Assembly: GCA_030592465.1 (NCBI GenBank)
Contig: JAUVJB010000086.1
Span: 1 to 11,466, forward strand
Length of the DNA stretch: 11,466 bases
Reading direction: 5' to 3'
From: Bacteroidota bacterium
Lineage (GTDB): Bacteria > Bacteroidota > Bacteroidia > Bacteroidales > B39-G9
The first letter of the stretch is position 1. Every line of letters starts with the position of its first letter. Shown piece after piece: positions 1-7,068 of this stretch. Made by a program: the position numbers and the translations under genes. The notes under the pieces were generated by a model. The model searched no databases. It was not told the DNA's origin and saw only the letters and a program-made list of their open reading frames with translations.

Positions 1-76
1 AAGTATATACTCTGCTTCGTAATAATTTGAGCTAATTTATATACTATAAAACAATTATAATTTTAACAAATACACA
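1..76. other. AT-rich non-coding left edge
   Basis: This stretch is very AT-rich and holds no convincing gene, RNA or regulatory motif. It has no counterpart at the right edge of the window, so the shared repeat region appears to begin only at about position 77. Confidence 0.5.
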
Positions 77-170
77 GTCATTAGTAGTCATTGATTGTCA
101 TTGATTATCATTAATTGTCATTGATTATCATTAATTGTCATTAATTTATTGATTGTCTTAAATTGTCAAT
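77..170. repeat. 10-bp tandem repeat, GTCATTGATT family
   Basis: Seven consecutive 10-base units run from 77 to 146. They are variants of GTCATTGATT and ATCATTAATT, and the 20-mer made of these two units is present twice, perfectly, at 97-116 and 117-136. More degenerate units follow to about 170. The inverted copy at the right edge of the window (rc of about 11402-11459) has the same flanking units but lacks the doubled 20-mer, so the unit number differs between the two copies. The units are contiguous with no spacers, so this is not a CRISPR array. Confidence 0.85.
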
Positions 171-296
171 AAAACTAAATGACCCTGTTAAATATTGCTT
201 CGCAATTTCACAGGGCAAGCAGCGAAGCTAAATGACAAATTATATTACGGCTCTACTGAGCTTGCCGAAGGGCAAAATATAACCTCCCAAAGTATA
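134..296 (+). repeat. Left copy of a long interrupted inverted repeat
   Basis: This region matches the reverse complement of the right edge in three blocks. Block A (134-211) is identical over 78 bases to the complement of 11364-11441. Block B (211-238) matches the complement of 11272-11299 at 25 of 28 positions. Block C (236-296) matches the complement of 11147-11207 at 57 of 61 positions. The right copy has 65 extra bases between A and B and 64 between B and C. A small stem, GCTTCGC at 197-203 with GCGAAGC at 222-228, spans the A/B junction. No plausible gene lies here. Confidence 0.9.
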
Positions 297-325
297 GTAC
301 ACGTTACAGAGTTTTTTTGCAGATA

Positions 326-973
326 CTACATATCTACAAGCTTGTTTTCTATTGAATACATAACGAGACTTGCTGTATTTTTCGATAGCGTTTTGCTTAA
401 TAAGTTTGCTCTGTGTTTATCAACGGTTCGTTTGCTAATTGATAATACATCTGCAATTTCTTGATTAGATAATCCTTTGCATATTTGTTTCAACACCTCA
501 ATTTCTCTTTTTGATAATTTTACTTTTTGTTTTTTTGTTTTTTCAATTGGGTTAATGTTTTTTACAACATTGTATAATAATTCTTGCGAAAAATAATTCT
601 CGCCAATATTTACTTTTTCAATTGCATCAACAACTTCTTTAATGTCTGAATTTTTTAATAAAAAACCTTTTACACCAGCATCAATCATTTTATAGTAATA
701 TTCGGCATCACCATACATTGAAAGAGCAATAATTTTTAAGTCGGGAAATTTTACAAGAGATTTTTTTGTTGCTTCAATACCATCCATTACAGGCATATTA
801 ATATCCATTAAGACGATATCTGCTTTAATTGTATGTATTTTATCGAGATATTCTTTGCCGTCAGATGCTTCGCCAACAATTTTAATATTTTCAAAATTAT
901 CTAACAGTATTTTCAGTCCGTTACGGAACAATGTGTGATCATCAACAATAATAACAGCAATTTGGTTTTTCAT
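326..973 (-). CDS. NarL/FixJ-family response regulator
   Basis: A 215-residue DNA-binding response regulator, probably phosphorylated by the kinase encoded just upstream. The receiver domain covers roughly residues 4-120, with the acidic pair D11-D12, the phospho-acceptor D57 in the LMDINMP motif, S85 and K107 at the usual switch positions. A LuxR-type helix-turn-helix covers about 148-210 (LSKREIEVLKQICKGLSNQEIA, then TVDKHRANL). I chose the ATG at 973 because the protein then starts directly before the first receiver strand; an upstream in-frame TTG at 1012 would add 13 Lys- and Ile-rich residues. It lies 72 bases downstream of the kinase stop and is very likely co-transcribed. Its targets cannot be read from the sequence, although the kinase/gldA divergent promoter is a natural candidate. 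Family assignment is secure. Confidence 0.95.
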   Translation of the reverse strand: MKNQIAVIIVDDHTLFRNGLKILLDNFENIKIVGEASDGKEYLDKIHTIKADIVLMDINMPVMDGIEATKKSLVKFPDLKIIALSMYGDAEYYYKMIDAGVKGFLLKNSDIKEVVDAIEKVNIGENYFSQELLYNVVKNINPIEKTKKQKVKLSKREIEVLKQICKGLSNQEIADVLSISKRTVDKHRANLLSKTLSKNTASLVMYSIENKLVDM

Positions 974-1045
974 ATATTTGTTTTTTTGTATTTTAATAAT
1001 TTTATTTTTCAAACACTAATTAAATCTGTTAAAATTATAAAAAAA

Positions 1046-1990
1046 CTAAACATTTATTTTTATTAAAGCACTAAAACCGTTTCCTTCACTGCTTTCAATA
1101 ATAACAACCCCGTTTATTGATTTTATTCGTGTTTTGATATTTGATAAGCCCATTCCTTTTTTTGTAATTTCAATCCGATTAACATCAAAACCTTTTCCAT
1201 CGTCGGTATATTGTATGGTTAAGATTTTTTCGTAACGGGTAAGATTTATTTTTATGTTTTGAGCATTTGCATGTTTCGTTGTGTTATTAATAAGTTCGCA
1301 AATAACACGATATAAAATAAGTTCAATATTACTATTATAACGTTCATTTGAAATATTTGACTTAAAATCAATATTAATTTTTTTTGTCTGGTTTATTTTA
1401 TTGCAAAAATTATTTATAGCACTTGCTAAACCAAAATTATTTAAGATATGCGGACTTAAATTATTAGAGATTTCTTTTATGCTGTTAATAGCCTCATTTA
1501 GAACATGTTCTGTGTTAGTAATAATTTTTTTGCTTTTTTCGTCATGTTCAATTTGTGATAAAGCCGAAATAGACATTTTTACTGTTGATAATAATGGTCC
1601 TAATCCATCGTGAAGGTCTTTTGCAAAACGTTTCCTTTCTTTTTCTTCGGTTTGTATTATTGCTGTTAAAACATTTTTTTCATATTCTAAATGTTTTTTT
1701 TGTGCTTGTCCCAAGAATTTGAATATTTTTTTTACAAAAATTACACCAACAGAGATTACTATTGAAATGGCAATACCGGTCCAGTGATTTATAAAAGTTG
1801 TTTCCGGCACAAAATTGTCAAAGAGATAAGGCATTATTTCAAAAAAACGTCTGATTGCCATAAGGGTCAAACCAATTGATATTAATATCCATGAGATATT
1901 ATATTTAGTTTTTTTTGTTAGGCTGATAGCTATAAATGCAGCAATGAATTGTAATAAAATAGCTATTATTAATGCTATAAATGTTAACAT
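1046..1990 (-). CDS. Membrane sensor histidine kinase, HisKA_3 (NarX/DesK-like)
   Basis: A 314-residue histidine kinase expected to phosphorylate the adjacent NarL-type regulator. About three hydrophobic segments (residues 3-23, 32-47 and 69-88) form a small membrane domain without an obvious extracellular sensor. A short linker leads to a HisKA_3 dimerisation domain in which H127 (DLHDGLG) is the phosphorylation site. The C-terminal ATPase domain shows the N-box around N235-N236 (CELINNTTKHA), a G1 box at 263-268 (DDGKGF) and a second glycine motif at 279-282 (GMGL). All catalytic elements are present. The ATG at 1990 begins directly with the first hydrophobic helix. The gene is divergent from the gldA-like gene, with 89 bases between them. 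The signal sensed is unknown; the architecture suggests a membrane or intracellular cue. Confidence 0.94.
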   Translation of the reverse strand: MLTFIALIIAILLQFIAAFIAISLTKKTKYNISWILISIGLTLMAIRRFFEIMPYLFDNFVPETTFINHWTGIAISIVISVGVIFVKKIFKFLGQAQKKHLEYEKNVLTAIIQTEEKERKRFAKDLHDGLGPLLSTVKMSISALSQIEHDEKSKKIITNTEHVLNEAINSIKEISNNLSPHILNNFGLASAINNFCNKINQTKKINIDFKSNISNERYNSNIELILYRVICELINNTTKHANAQNIKINLTRYEKILTIQYTDDGKGFDVNRIEITKKGMGLSNIKTRIKSINGVVIIESSEGNGFSALIKINV

Positions 1991-2025
1991 AATATTGGGT
2001 TTTAATAATGTAAAATTATTATTAT

Positions 2026-2033
2026 CAAATTTA
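2026..2033 (-). promoter_or_regulatory. Candidate -7 box for the kinase/regulator operon
   Basis: On the minus strand this reads TAAATTTG, an exact fit to the Bacteroidota -7 consensus TAnnTTTG. It would put the transcript start near 2019 and leave a leader of about 29 bases before the kinase ATG. I see no matching TTTG -33 element at the expected distance. It is the mirror image of the box at 2047-2054. Confidence 0.45.
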
Positions 2034-2046
2034 CATACAAAATACT

Positions 2047-2054
2047 TAAATTTG
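2047..2054 (+). promoter_or_regulatory. Candidate -7 box for the gldA-like gene
   Basis: This reads TAAATTTG on the plus strand, an exact fit to the Bacteroidota -7 consensus TAnnTTTG, and would give a leader of roughly 20 bases before the ATG at 2080. No -33 TTTG is visible. Together with 2026-2033 it forms an 8-bp dyad with a 13-bp spacer, so an operator is an alternative reading. Confidence 0.45.
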
Positions 2055-2079
2055 TCGTTTTAAAAATAAAATTATTAAA

Positions 2080-2991
2080 ATGTCAATAATTGTAAAAAAT
2101 GTTACGAAAATTTATGGCAAACAAAAAGCATTAAATAATGTAACATTTGAAATAAAAACAGGTGAAATAGTAGGTTTTATCGGACCAAACGGTGCAGGCA
2201 AAACCACTATGATGAAAATAATTACAGGGTTTATTCCTCAAACTTCAGGCGATGTTTCTGTTAATGATTATGATCTTGTTGAGCAATCAATGCAAGTAAG
2301 AAAAAACATTGGTTATCTTCCCGAAAACAACCCTCTTTATCTTGATATGTATGTAAAAGAATATCTTGAATATGTTGCAGGATTATATAATTTAAAAGAT
2401 AAAACAGCCCCACGAATTAAAGAAATGATTGAAAGAACAGGGCTTGTTGATGAGCAAAATAAGAAAATCGGAGCATTATCAAAAGGTTTTAAGCAACGTG
2501 TTGGTTTAGCACAAGCAATGATTCATAATCCGAATGTTTTAATACTTGATGAACCCACAGCAGGATTAGACCCTAACCAGATTGTTGAAATTCGTAATTT
2601 GATTTCCGAAGTAGGTAAAGAAAAAACAGTTATGCTCTCAACTCATATTATGCAAGAAGTTGAAGCAATTTGCCAACGAATAATCATTATAAATAAAGGT
2701 AATATAGTTGCAGATGATTATACGCAAAATATTCATACACAAACAAATAAGAATTTCCAAACCATTATTGTAGAATTTAACAAAACTGTAAAAACAAAGC
2801 AACTTGAGGCAATCAAAGGAGTTGTTAAGGTGGTAAATATTAAAGACAACAATTGGCTTGTGCAAAGTAATATTGATGATGATATTCGTACAAACATTTT
2901 CGATTTTGCTGTTCAGAATAAAATTGTAGTATTATCAATGCAAAAAAAAGAAAAAAGTCTTGAAGATGTTTTTCAAGAATTAACTAAATAG
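2080..2991 (+). CDS. gldA: GldA-like ABC transporter ATP-binding protein
   Basis: A 303-residue cytoplasmic ATPase subunit of an ABC transporter. It shows Walker A GPNGAGKT at 35-42, the IGYLPENNPLYLDMYV segment at 77-92 typical of GldA and related export ATPases, a signature region LSKGFKQR at 133-140, Walker B LILDEPT at 154-160, the D-loop GLDP and switch His189. The ending SLEDVFQELTK is also typical of this group. In Flavobacterium, GldA works with GldF and GldG and is needed for gliding and type IX secretion. Here no GldFG-type permease gene is adjacent, so the partner must be encoded elsewhere or the protein serves another exporter. Length is as expected for the family. The gene symbol rests on family resemblance, not on a demonstrated gliding role; another DrrA/CcmA-like export ATPase is the main alternative. 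Confidence 0.85.
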   Translation: MSIIVKNVTKIYGKQKALNNVTFEIKTGEIVGFIGPNGAGKTTMMKIITGFIPQTSGDVSVNDYDLVEQSMQVRKNIGYLPENNPLYLDMYVKEYLEYVAGLYNLKDKTAPRIKEMIERTGLVDEQNKKIGALSKGFKQRVGLAQAMIHNPNVLILDEPTAGLDPNQIVEIRNLISEVGKEKTVMLSTHIMQEVEAICQRIIIINKGNIVADDYTQNIHTQTNKNFQTIIVEFNKTVKTKQLEAIKGVVKVVNIKDNNWLVQSNIDDDIRTNIFDFAVQNKIVVLSMQKKEKSLEDVFQELTK

Positions 2992-3057
2992 AGGATAATT
3001 GCGACCGGGCGATTGGGCGACAATGCGATTGGATGTTTTTCAACAATTAACAAAATA
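2965..3057. repeat. Duplicated gldA 3' end with four intervening octamers
   Basis: The last 26 bases of the coding region before the final stop base (2965-2990) recur at 3032-3057 with only two differences, 67 bases downstream. Read in the same frame, the second copy gives DVFQQLTK, a conservative variant of the real C-terminus DVFQELTK. Between the copies are four contiguous GC-rich octamers at 3001-3032: GCGACCGG, GCGATTGG, GCGACAAT, GCGATTGG. The composition is unlike the AT-rich surroundings. This could be a partial duplication or the remnant tail of a second gldA-like gene. Confidence 0.8.
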
Positions 3058-3163
3058 TGCATGTTTAATCTGTATTTTTATAAAACACAATATAATTATT
3101 TATTAATCAAAACTTTTTATTAAATTAGCATTTTAATTTTATTGATAATAAAAATTTAAACAG

Positions 3164-3997
3164 ATGAAAGCTTTAAAAAAAACATTATTTTTTTTATTTA
3201 TATTAAGTTTATCGTTTTATGGTTGTAAATATTTTAAAAAAGCACCTATTCAGATAAGCTACAAAACTAAAAATGCTGCAAAATATGGGGCTTCGGACGG
3301 AGCAATAAAATTAACAGTAACAGGAGGCAAGGTGCCATATTCATATAAGTGGTCAAGAGGAGATACAGGTCTTTATTTAAAAGATGTAAAAGCCGGCATT
3401 TATTATGTTACAGTTACAGATTCGAAATCGAACAAAGCTGTTGACACCATTACAATTAACCAACCAAAACCCCCTTGTATTGATATTGACGGGAATGTTT
3501 ATAAAATAGTAAAGATTGGTAATCAAACATGGATGGCTGAGAACTTAAAGGTTACAAAAAATCCAAAAGGTAAAGAGATTAAGAGTGTTTGTTATGATAA
3601 TGATTCTTCAAACATTGAGAAGTACGGGCGATTATATCAGTGGGATGTAGCAATGGATAGTGCAAAAGAAGAAGCACAAGGCATTTGTCCTGATGGATGG
3701 CATTTACCGTCCGATGCTGAATGGCATACATTGGTTGATAATTTTCGTCGCGATAGTGCTGCGATTATTTTAAGAACCGGAGAATTTAATAGTGTGATGG
3801 CAGGCTTTTATAATCTTCAATCTTTTTATGGAAAAGAGAAATACACTAATTACTGGTCATCAAAAGAATTAGGAGATAATGCATGGAAACGATATATTCA
3901 TAAAGATTTTAACAGAGTGTATCGTTATCACGGCAATAAAAAACATTTTTTGTCAATACGATGTGTAAAGAATAATATTCAGAATTCAGCAAAATAA
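3164..3997 (+). CDS. Lipoprotein with SprB repeat and FISUMP domain
   Basis: A 277-residue predicted lipoprotein of unknown function. The N-terminus is a basic, hydrophobic signal peptide ending in FYG-C, with C21 as the likely lipidated residue; the -3 residue is Phe, so the lipobox is imperfect. Residues about 43-98 form one SprB-type repeat (DGAIKLTVTGGKVPYSYKWS, then LKDVKAGIYYVTVTDS), an immunoglobulin-like surface adhesin module. Residues about 107-270 match the Fibrobacter succinogenes major paralogous domain: IGNQTWMAENLKV, YGRLYQW, CPDGWHLPSDAEW, YWSS and a final IRCVKN. Cysteines at 143, 175 and 267 may form disulfides. The protein is expected at the outer membrane, facing either side. 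It lies 172 bases behind gldA with repeats between, so shared transcription is uncertain. Confidence 0.9.
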   Translation: MKALKKTLFFLFILSLSFYGCKYFKKAPIQISYKTKNAAKYGASDGAIKLTVTGGKVPYSYKWSRGDTGLYLKDVKAGIYYVTVTDSKSNKAVDTITINQPKPPCIDIDGNVYKIVKIGNQTWMAENLKVTKNPKGKEIKSVCYDNDSSNIEKYGRLYQWDVAMDSAKEEAQGICPDGWHLPSDAEWHTLVDNFRRDSAAIILRTGEFNSVMAGFYNLQSFYGKEKYTNYWSSKELGDNAWKRYIHKDFNRVYRYHGNKKHFLSIRCVKNNIQNSAK

Positions 3998-4065
3998 GTT
4001 TTATTCTTCATTAGAAATCGTATCCCGAGATTTCCGGTCAATTATTTAGTAAAAATTGTTATATG

Positions 4066-4118
4066 GCTAAATTGTTAAATTGTTATTAAAAAGCAATTTA
4101 ACAGTATTACAATTTAGC
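4066..4118. terminator. Bulged hairpin downstream of the lipoprotein gene
   Basis: GCTAAATTGTTAAATTG at 4066-4082 is complementary to the right arm 4094-4118, which reads CAATTTAAC, six unpaired bases, then ACAATTTAGC. The result is a stem of about 16 pairs with one bulge and an 11-base loop. It sits 68 bases after the lipoprotein stop. There is no strong T-tract, so termination is plausible but not certain; mRNA end protection is another reading. Confidence 0.45.
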
Positions 4119-4185
4119 AATATTCAACAGCCAATGAACAAATAAATAATGTTTGGTTCTATATAATTTAGAGTGAGTAAAAAAA

Positions 4186-4434
4186 TAAAGTAAAAAGGCT
4201 AAAAGCTAAAGGCTAAAGTAAAAAAAAGTAACTAATCAGTGTTAATAATATTAATAAAAGTTTTATTTAAATGCCACCCTGATACATTTCGCTACCGGGC
4301 AGGCAGATTATTCGTTAAATTATTTCGTTTAACAGAATTATCGGTTATTTATATAAACTGATTAGTAACGAAATACTTTTTACTTTAGCCTTTTTACTTT
4401 AGCCTTTAGCCTTTAAAAGGAACATCAGGGTGGC
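4186..4434. repeat. Interleaved inverted repeats with GGCTAAA iterations
   Basis: The left arm at about 4186-4240 and the right arm at about 4357-4414 are imperfect inverted copies. They share ACTGATTAGT at 4357-4366 (complement at 4231-4240) and repeated TTTAGCC words, which read GGCTAAA in the left arm. A second inverted pair, GCCACCCTGAT at 4273-4283 and ATCAGGGTGGC at 4424-4434, crosses the first, because one half is in the first pair's loop and the other outside it. The loop also has a GC-rich patch at 4289-4306. No gene lies between 3998 and 4493; apart from this and the hairpin at 4066 I see nothing else there. Confidence 0.75.
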
Positions 4435-4493
4435 AAATTTGATTACCCACTTAAATTAAAAAAGAACCTAATATTTTATAATTCAATAGTAGA

Positions 4494-5933
4494 ATGAATT
4501 ACACATTAGTTGGTTTTATAATATACCTTATTGCAGTATTAGTTGTAGGGGTTATCTCCAGTAAATCAAATAAATCACATAGCGACTTTTTTTTAGGTGG
4601 CAGAAAAATGAATCCGTGGGTAGTTGCTTTTTCCGAACGGGCTTCCGGTGAATCTGCATGGTTATTACTTGGTTTACCCGGGGCTGCATTAGCAACCGGG
4701 TTTTTAGAAGTATGGACTGCATTTGGCTGTGTATTAGGAATAATTTTTTACTGGTATGTTATTGCCAAAGATTTAAGAATTCAATCAGAAAAGTATAATG
4801 CTATTACATTACCTAATTTTTTTGCTGAAAAATCAGGTAATCACACAAATAGTATTCGTGTATTATCAACAGTCATTATAATATTCTTTTTTACATTTTA
4901 TCTTGCAGCACAATTTAACGGTGCAGGCAAAGTATTATTTGTAACATTTGGGATACCACAAATTTATGGAATAATAATAGGGGCAGTTGTAATTATTTTT
5001 TATACAATGATGGGAGGTTTTTTTGCTGTTGCGTGGACAGACCTTATTCAGGGAATAATTATGCTTGGGACATTGGTTGTATTGCCTGTTGCCGGTTTAA
5101 TAGAGTTACACGAACACGGACTTTCATTAAGTACTGCAGTAGCAACAGCAGGTAATCATTATACGAGTTTTGTTGGAGGTAACTCAGGATGGGCTTCTGT
5201 TGCAGTTGTTATTGGAGGATTAAGTTGGGCGTTTGGATATATGGGACAGCCACATCTGCTGACACGATTTATGTCGATAAATAATGCTGATAATATTAAA
5301 CAAAGCAGAAGAATTGCGATTGCATGGGCAATACCTGCTTTTTCAGGTGCTTTACTAATAGGATTAATTGGACTTGCCATTTATGGTCAAGGTCATTTTG
5401 CTGATGTTGAGCACATTATGCCGATACTTGCTAATGATTTGCTTCCGGCATGGTTGGCGGGTATATTTATTTCCGGGGCTATTGCGGCAATGATGTCAAC
5501 AGCAGATAGTCAGTTGCTTGTAATATCATCGTCAGTTGTTGAAGATTTTTATCATCAAACACTTGGTAAAGAAGTTTCTGAAAAACGAATGTTAATCATT
5601 AGTCGTGTTGTAACTGTTGTTGTAGGAATTGCAGGTTTTGTTATTGCTGTTTTCTCAAAAAAACTTATTTTTACTCTTGTGTCGTATGCATGGGCAGGTT
5701 TAGGCTCGTCGTTTGGTCCAGCACTTTTACTTTTGTTAAAATGGAAAAGAACAACAAAACAAGGAGTTCTTGCAGGAATGTTAACAGGTTTTATTTCAAC
5801 GGTGTTATGGTCAAGCATTCCTGTTCTTGATAACTTTATCAGTGTTCGTTTTGTTTCGTTTGTTTTTGCATTTTTGGCAGTTATAATGGTAAGCTTATTA
5901 ACTGAAAAAGGCAATGAATTAAAGAAGGTATAA
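4494..5933 (+). CDS. putP: PutP-type sodium:solute symporter
   Basis: A 479-residue inner-membrane transporter of the solute:sodium symporter family, predicted to have 12-13 membrane helices and most like sodium/proline symporters. Matches to E. coli PutP include the DFFLGGR loop at 31-37, WLLLGLPG at 56-63, AVAWTDLIQG at 178-187, GYMGQPHLLTRFM at 248-260, MSTADSQLLVISSSVVEDFY at 334-353 and a VSYAWAGLGSSFGP block near the C-terminus. The Na+-site pair S335-T336 is kept. By contrast, the position of E. coli Asp55 is Gly52 and the next residue is Glu53. The gene stands alone on the plus strand behind a structured leader region and converges on the aminotransferase gene. The exact substrate cannot be fixed from sequence, hence moderate confidence in the symbol. 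Length is slightly below E. coli PutP (502). Confidence 0.88.
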   Translation: MNYTLVGFIIYLIAVLVVGVISSKSNKSHSDFFLGGRKMNPWVVAFSERASGESAWLLLGLPGAALATGFLEVWTAFGCVLGIIFYWYVIAKDLRIQSEKYNAITLPNFFAEKSGNHTNSIRVLSTVIIIFFFTFYLAAQFNGAGKVLFVTFGIPQIYGIIIGAVVIIFYTMMGGFFAVAWTDLIQGIIMLGTLVVLPVAGLIELHEHGLSLSTAVATAGNHYTSFVGGNSGWASVAVVIGGLSWAFGYMGQPHLLTRFMSINNADNIKQSRRIAIAWAIPAFSGALLIGLIGLAIYGQGHFADVEHIMPILANDLLPAWLAGIFISGAIAAMMSTADSQLLVISSSVVEDFYHQTLGKEVSEKRMLIISRVVTVVVGIAGFVIAVFSKKLIFTLVSYAWAGLGSSFGPALLLLLKWKRTTKQGVLAGMLTGFISTVLWSSIPVLDNFISVRFVSFVFAFLAVIMVSLLTEKGNELKKV

Positions 5934-5948
5934 TAGGAAAATATAAAT

Positions 5949-5983
5949 AAAAAGGGCTATCTTAAAACAAGACCGCCCTTTTT
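5949..5983. terminator. Bidirectional terminator between putP and ilvE
   Basis: AAAAAGGGC at 5949-5957 pairs with GCCCTTTTT at 5975-5983. Inside, TCTT and AAGA pair again around a five-base loop, with a 2x2 internal loop between the two stems. The stem carries an A-tract on one side and a T-tract on the other, so it can terminate both convergent genes. It lies 15 bases past the symporter stop and 17 bases past the aminotransferase stop. Confidence 0.9.
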
Positions 5984-6000
5984 ATAAAATTAAAATAAGA

Positions 6001-7020
6001 TTATTCAAGTATTGTTACCCAACCAAATTTATCAGTTTCATCGCCATATTGAATAGCTCTTAGTCTATTGTATAATTTTGTAGATATTGGTCCTGCATTT
6101 CCGTCAGGGCAGAATTTATATTCTTTGCCGGTATCTCTATCCAAAATATTTTTAATGGGAGAAATAACAGCGGCAGTTCCGCAAGCACCACATTCGTCAA
6201 ATTCGGATAGTTCCTCAACAGGGACTTGTCTTCGTTCAACAGTCATTCCCATATCTTCGGCAATAGTCATTAAACTTTTGTTGGTGATTGAAGGAAGAAT
6301 TGATGGTGATTTAGGGGTTATATAATTGTTCCCTTTAATAGCAAAGAAGTTGGCAGGCCCACACTCATCAATATATTTTTTTTCTTTGGCATCAACATAT
6401 AAAACAGAAGAGAAACCTTCATGGTGAGCTCTTTCACTGGAACTTAAGCTTGCAGCATAATTGCCGCCTACTTTGATACTGCCGGTGCCTAAAGGTGCTG
6501 CCCTATCTGCATCGCGAGCTATTTGAATTGAAACAGGTTTAAACCCTTCTTTAAAATAAGGTCCAACAGGAGTAACAAAAATCATAAATAAAAATTCATC
6601 AGCAGGTTTAACACCAACTTGCGGTCCCGTACCTATTAGTAATGGTCGTAAATATAAAGAAGCGCCGGATTCATAAGGAGGAATAAATTCTTTATTTAGT
6701 TTAACAACAGTATCTATTGCTTTTTTAAAAAGTTTTTTAGGAACAGTAGACATTAAAATGCCTGTTGCTGATGTTTGTAACCGTTTAGCATTTTCTTCCC
6801 AACGAAACACTCTTGTTTTTCCATCTTTTCCCTTAAAAACTTTCATTCCCTCAAAAGCTTCTTGACCATAATGAAGACAGGTTGCTGCCATGTGAATATT
6901 TATGGTGTCAGATGATGAAATTTCCAATTCACCCCATTGCCCATTTCTCCAGTAGCTGCGGACATTGTAATTAGTTTTTGAATAGCCAAAAGACAAATTT
7001 CCCCAATCAATATTTTTCAT
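6001..7020 (-). CDS. ilvE: Branched-chain amino acid aminotransferase (type II)
   Basis: A 339-residue cytoplasmic PLP enzyme interconverting Leu, Ile and Val with their 2-oxo acids, using the glutamate/2-oxoglutarate pair. It is the longer (class II) BCAT form: LHYGQEAFEGMKVF at 49-62, YLRPLLIGTGPQVGV at 123-137, then GSIKVGGNYAAS with K183 as the PLP Schiff-base lysine, YIDECGPANFFAI at 216-228, and the phosphate-binding GTAAVISPI at 281-289. The C-terminal NRLRAIQYGDETDKFGW is also typical. Length is normal and all key parts are present. An unusual feature is a CxxC pair, C277 and C280, just before GTAAV. It stands alone, convergent with the symporter, with a candidate promoter at 7069-7100. 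Confidence 0.97.
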   Translation of the reverse strand: MKNIDWGNLSFGYSKTNYNVRSYWRNGQWGELEISSSDTINIHMAATCLHYGQEAFEGMKVFKGKDGKTRVFRWEENAKRLQTSATGILMSTVPKKLFKKAIDTVVKLNKEFIPPYESGASLYLRPLLIGTGPQVGVKPADEFLFMIFVTPVGPYFKEGFKPVSIQIARDADRAAPLGTGSIKVGGNYAASLSSSERAHHEGFSSVLYVDAKEKKYIDECGPANFFAIKGNNYITPKSPSILPSITNKSLMTIAEDMGMTVERRQVPVEELSEFDECGACGTAAVISPIKNILDRDTGKEYKFCPDGNAGPISTKLYNRLRAIQYGDETDKFGWVTILE

Positions 7021-7068
7021 AATATATTTAATAAATTGTTAGTTAATATTTTTATTTAAATCAGTATT

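Noticed and set aside
77..146. CRISPR-like short repeats
   Set aside because: The 10-base units are directly contiguous with no unique spacers and no cas gene is present.
195..464. Open frame of 89 codons on the plus strand
   Set aside because: It begins inside the dispersed repeat and overlaps the regulator gene in antisense; the translation shows no domain and no plausible start context.
974..1012. Upstream TTG start that would add 13 residues to the response regulator
   Set aside because: The added residues are low-complexity Lys/Ile and lie before the normal start of a receiver domain; ATG at 973 fits the family far better.
3137..3153. TTTTATT/AATAAAA hairpin just before the lipoprotein start as a riboswitch or attenuator
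   Set aside because: It is a seven-pair all-AT stem in very AT-rich DNA, which is readily expected by chance.
3164..3997. Type IX secretion cargo
   Set aside because: There is no C-terminal sorting domain; the sequence ends directly after the FISUMP domain with a short polar tail.
5555..5914. Open frame of 119 codons opposite the symporter gene
   Set aside because: It is an antisense shadow of a strongly conserved membrane protein gene and shows no recognisable domain.
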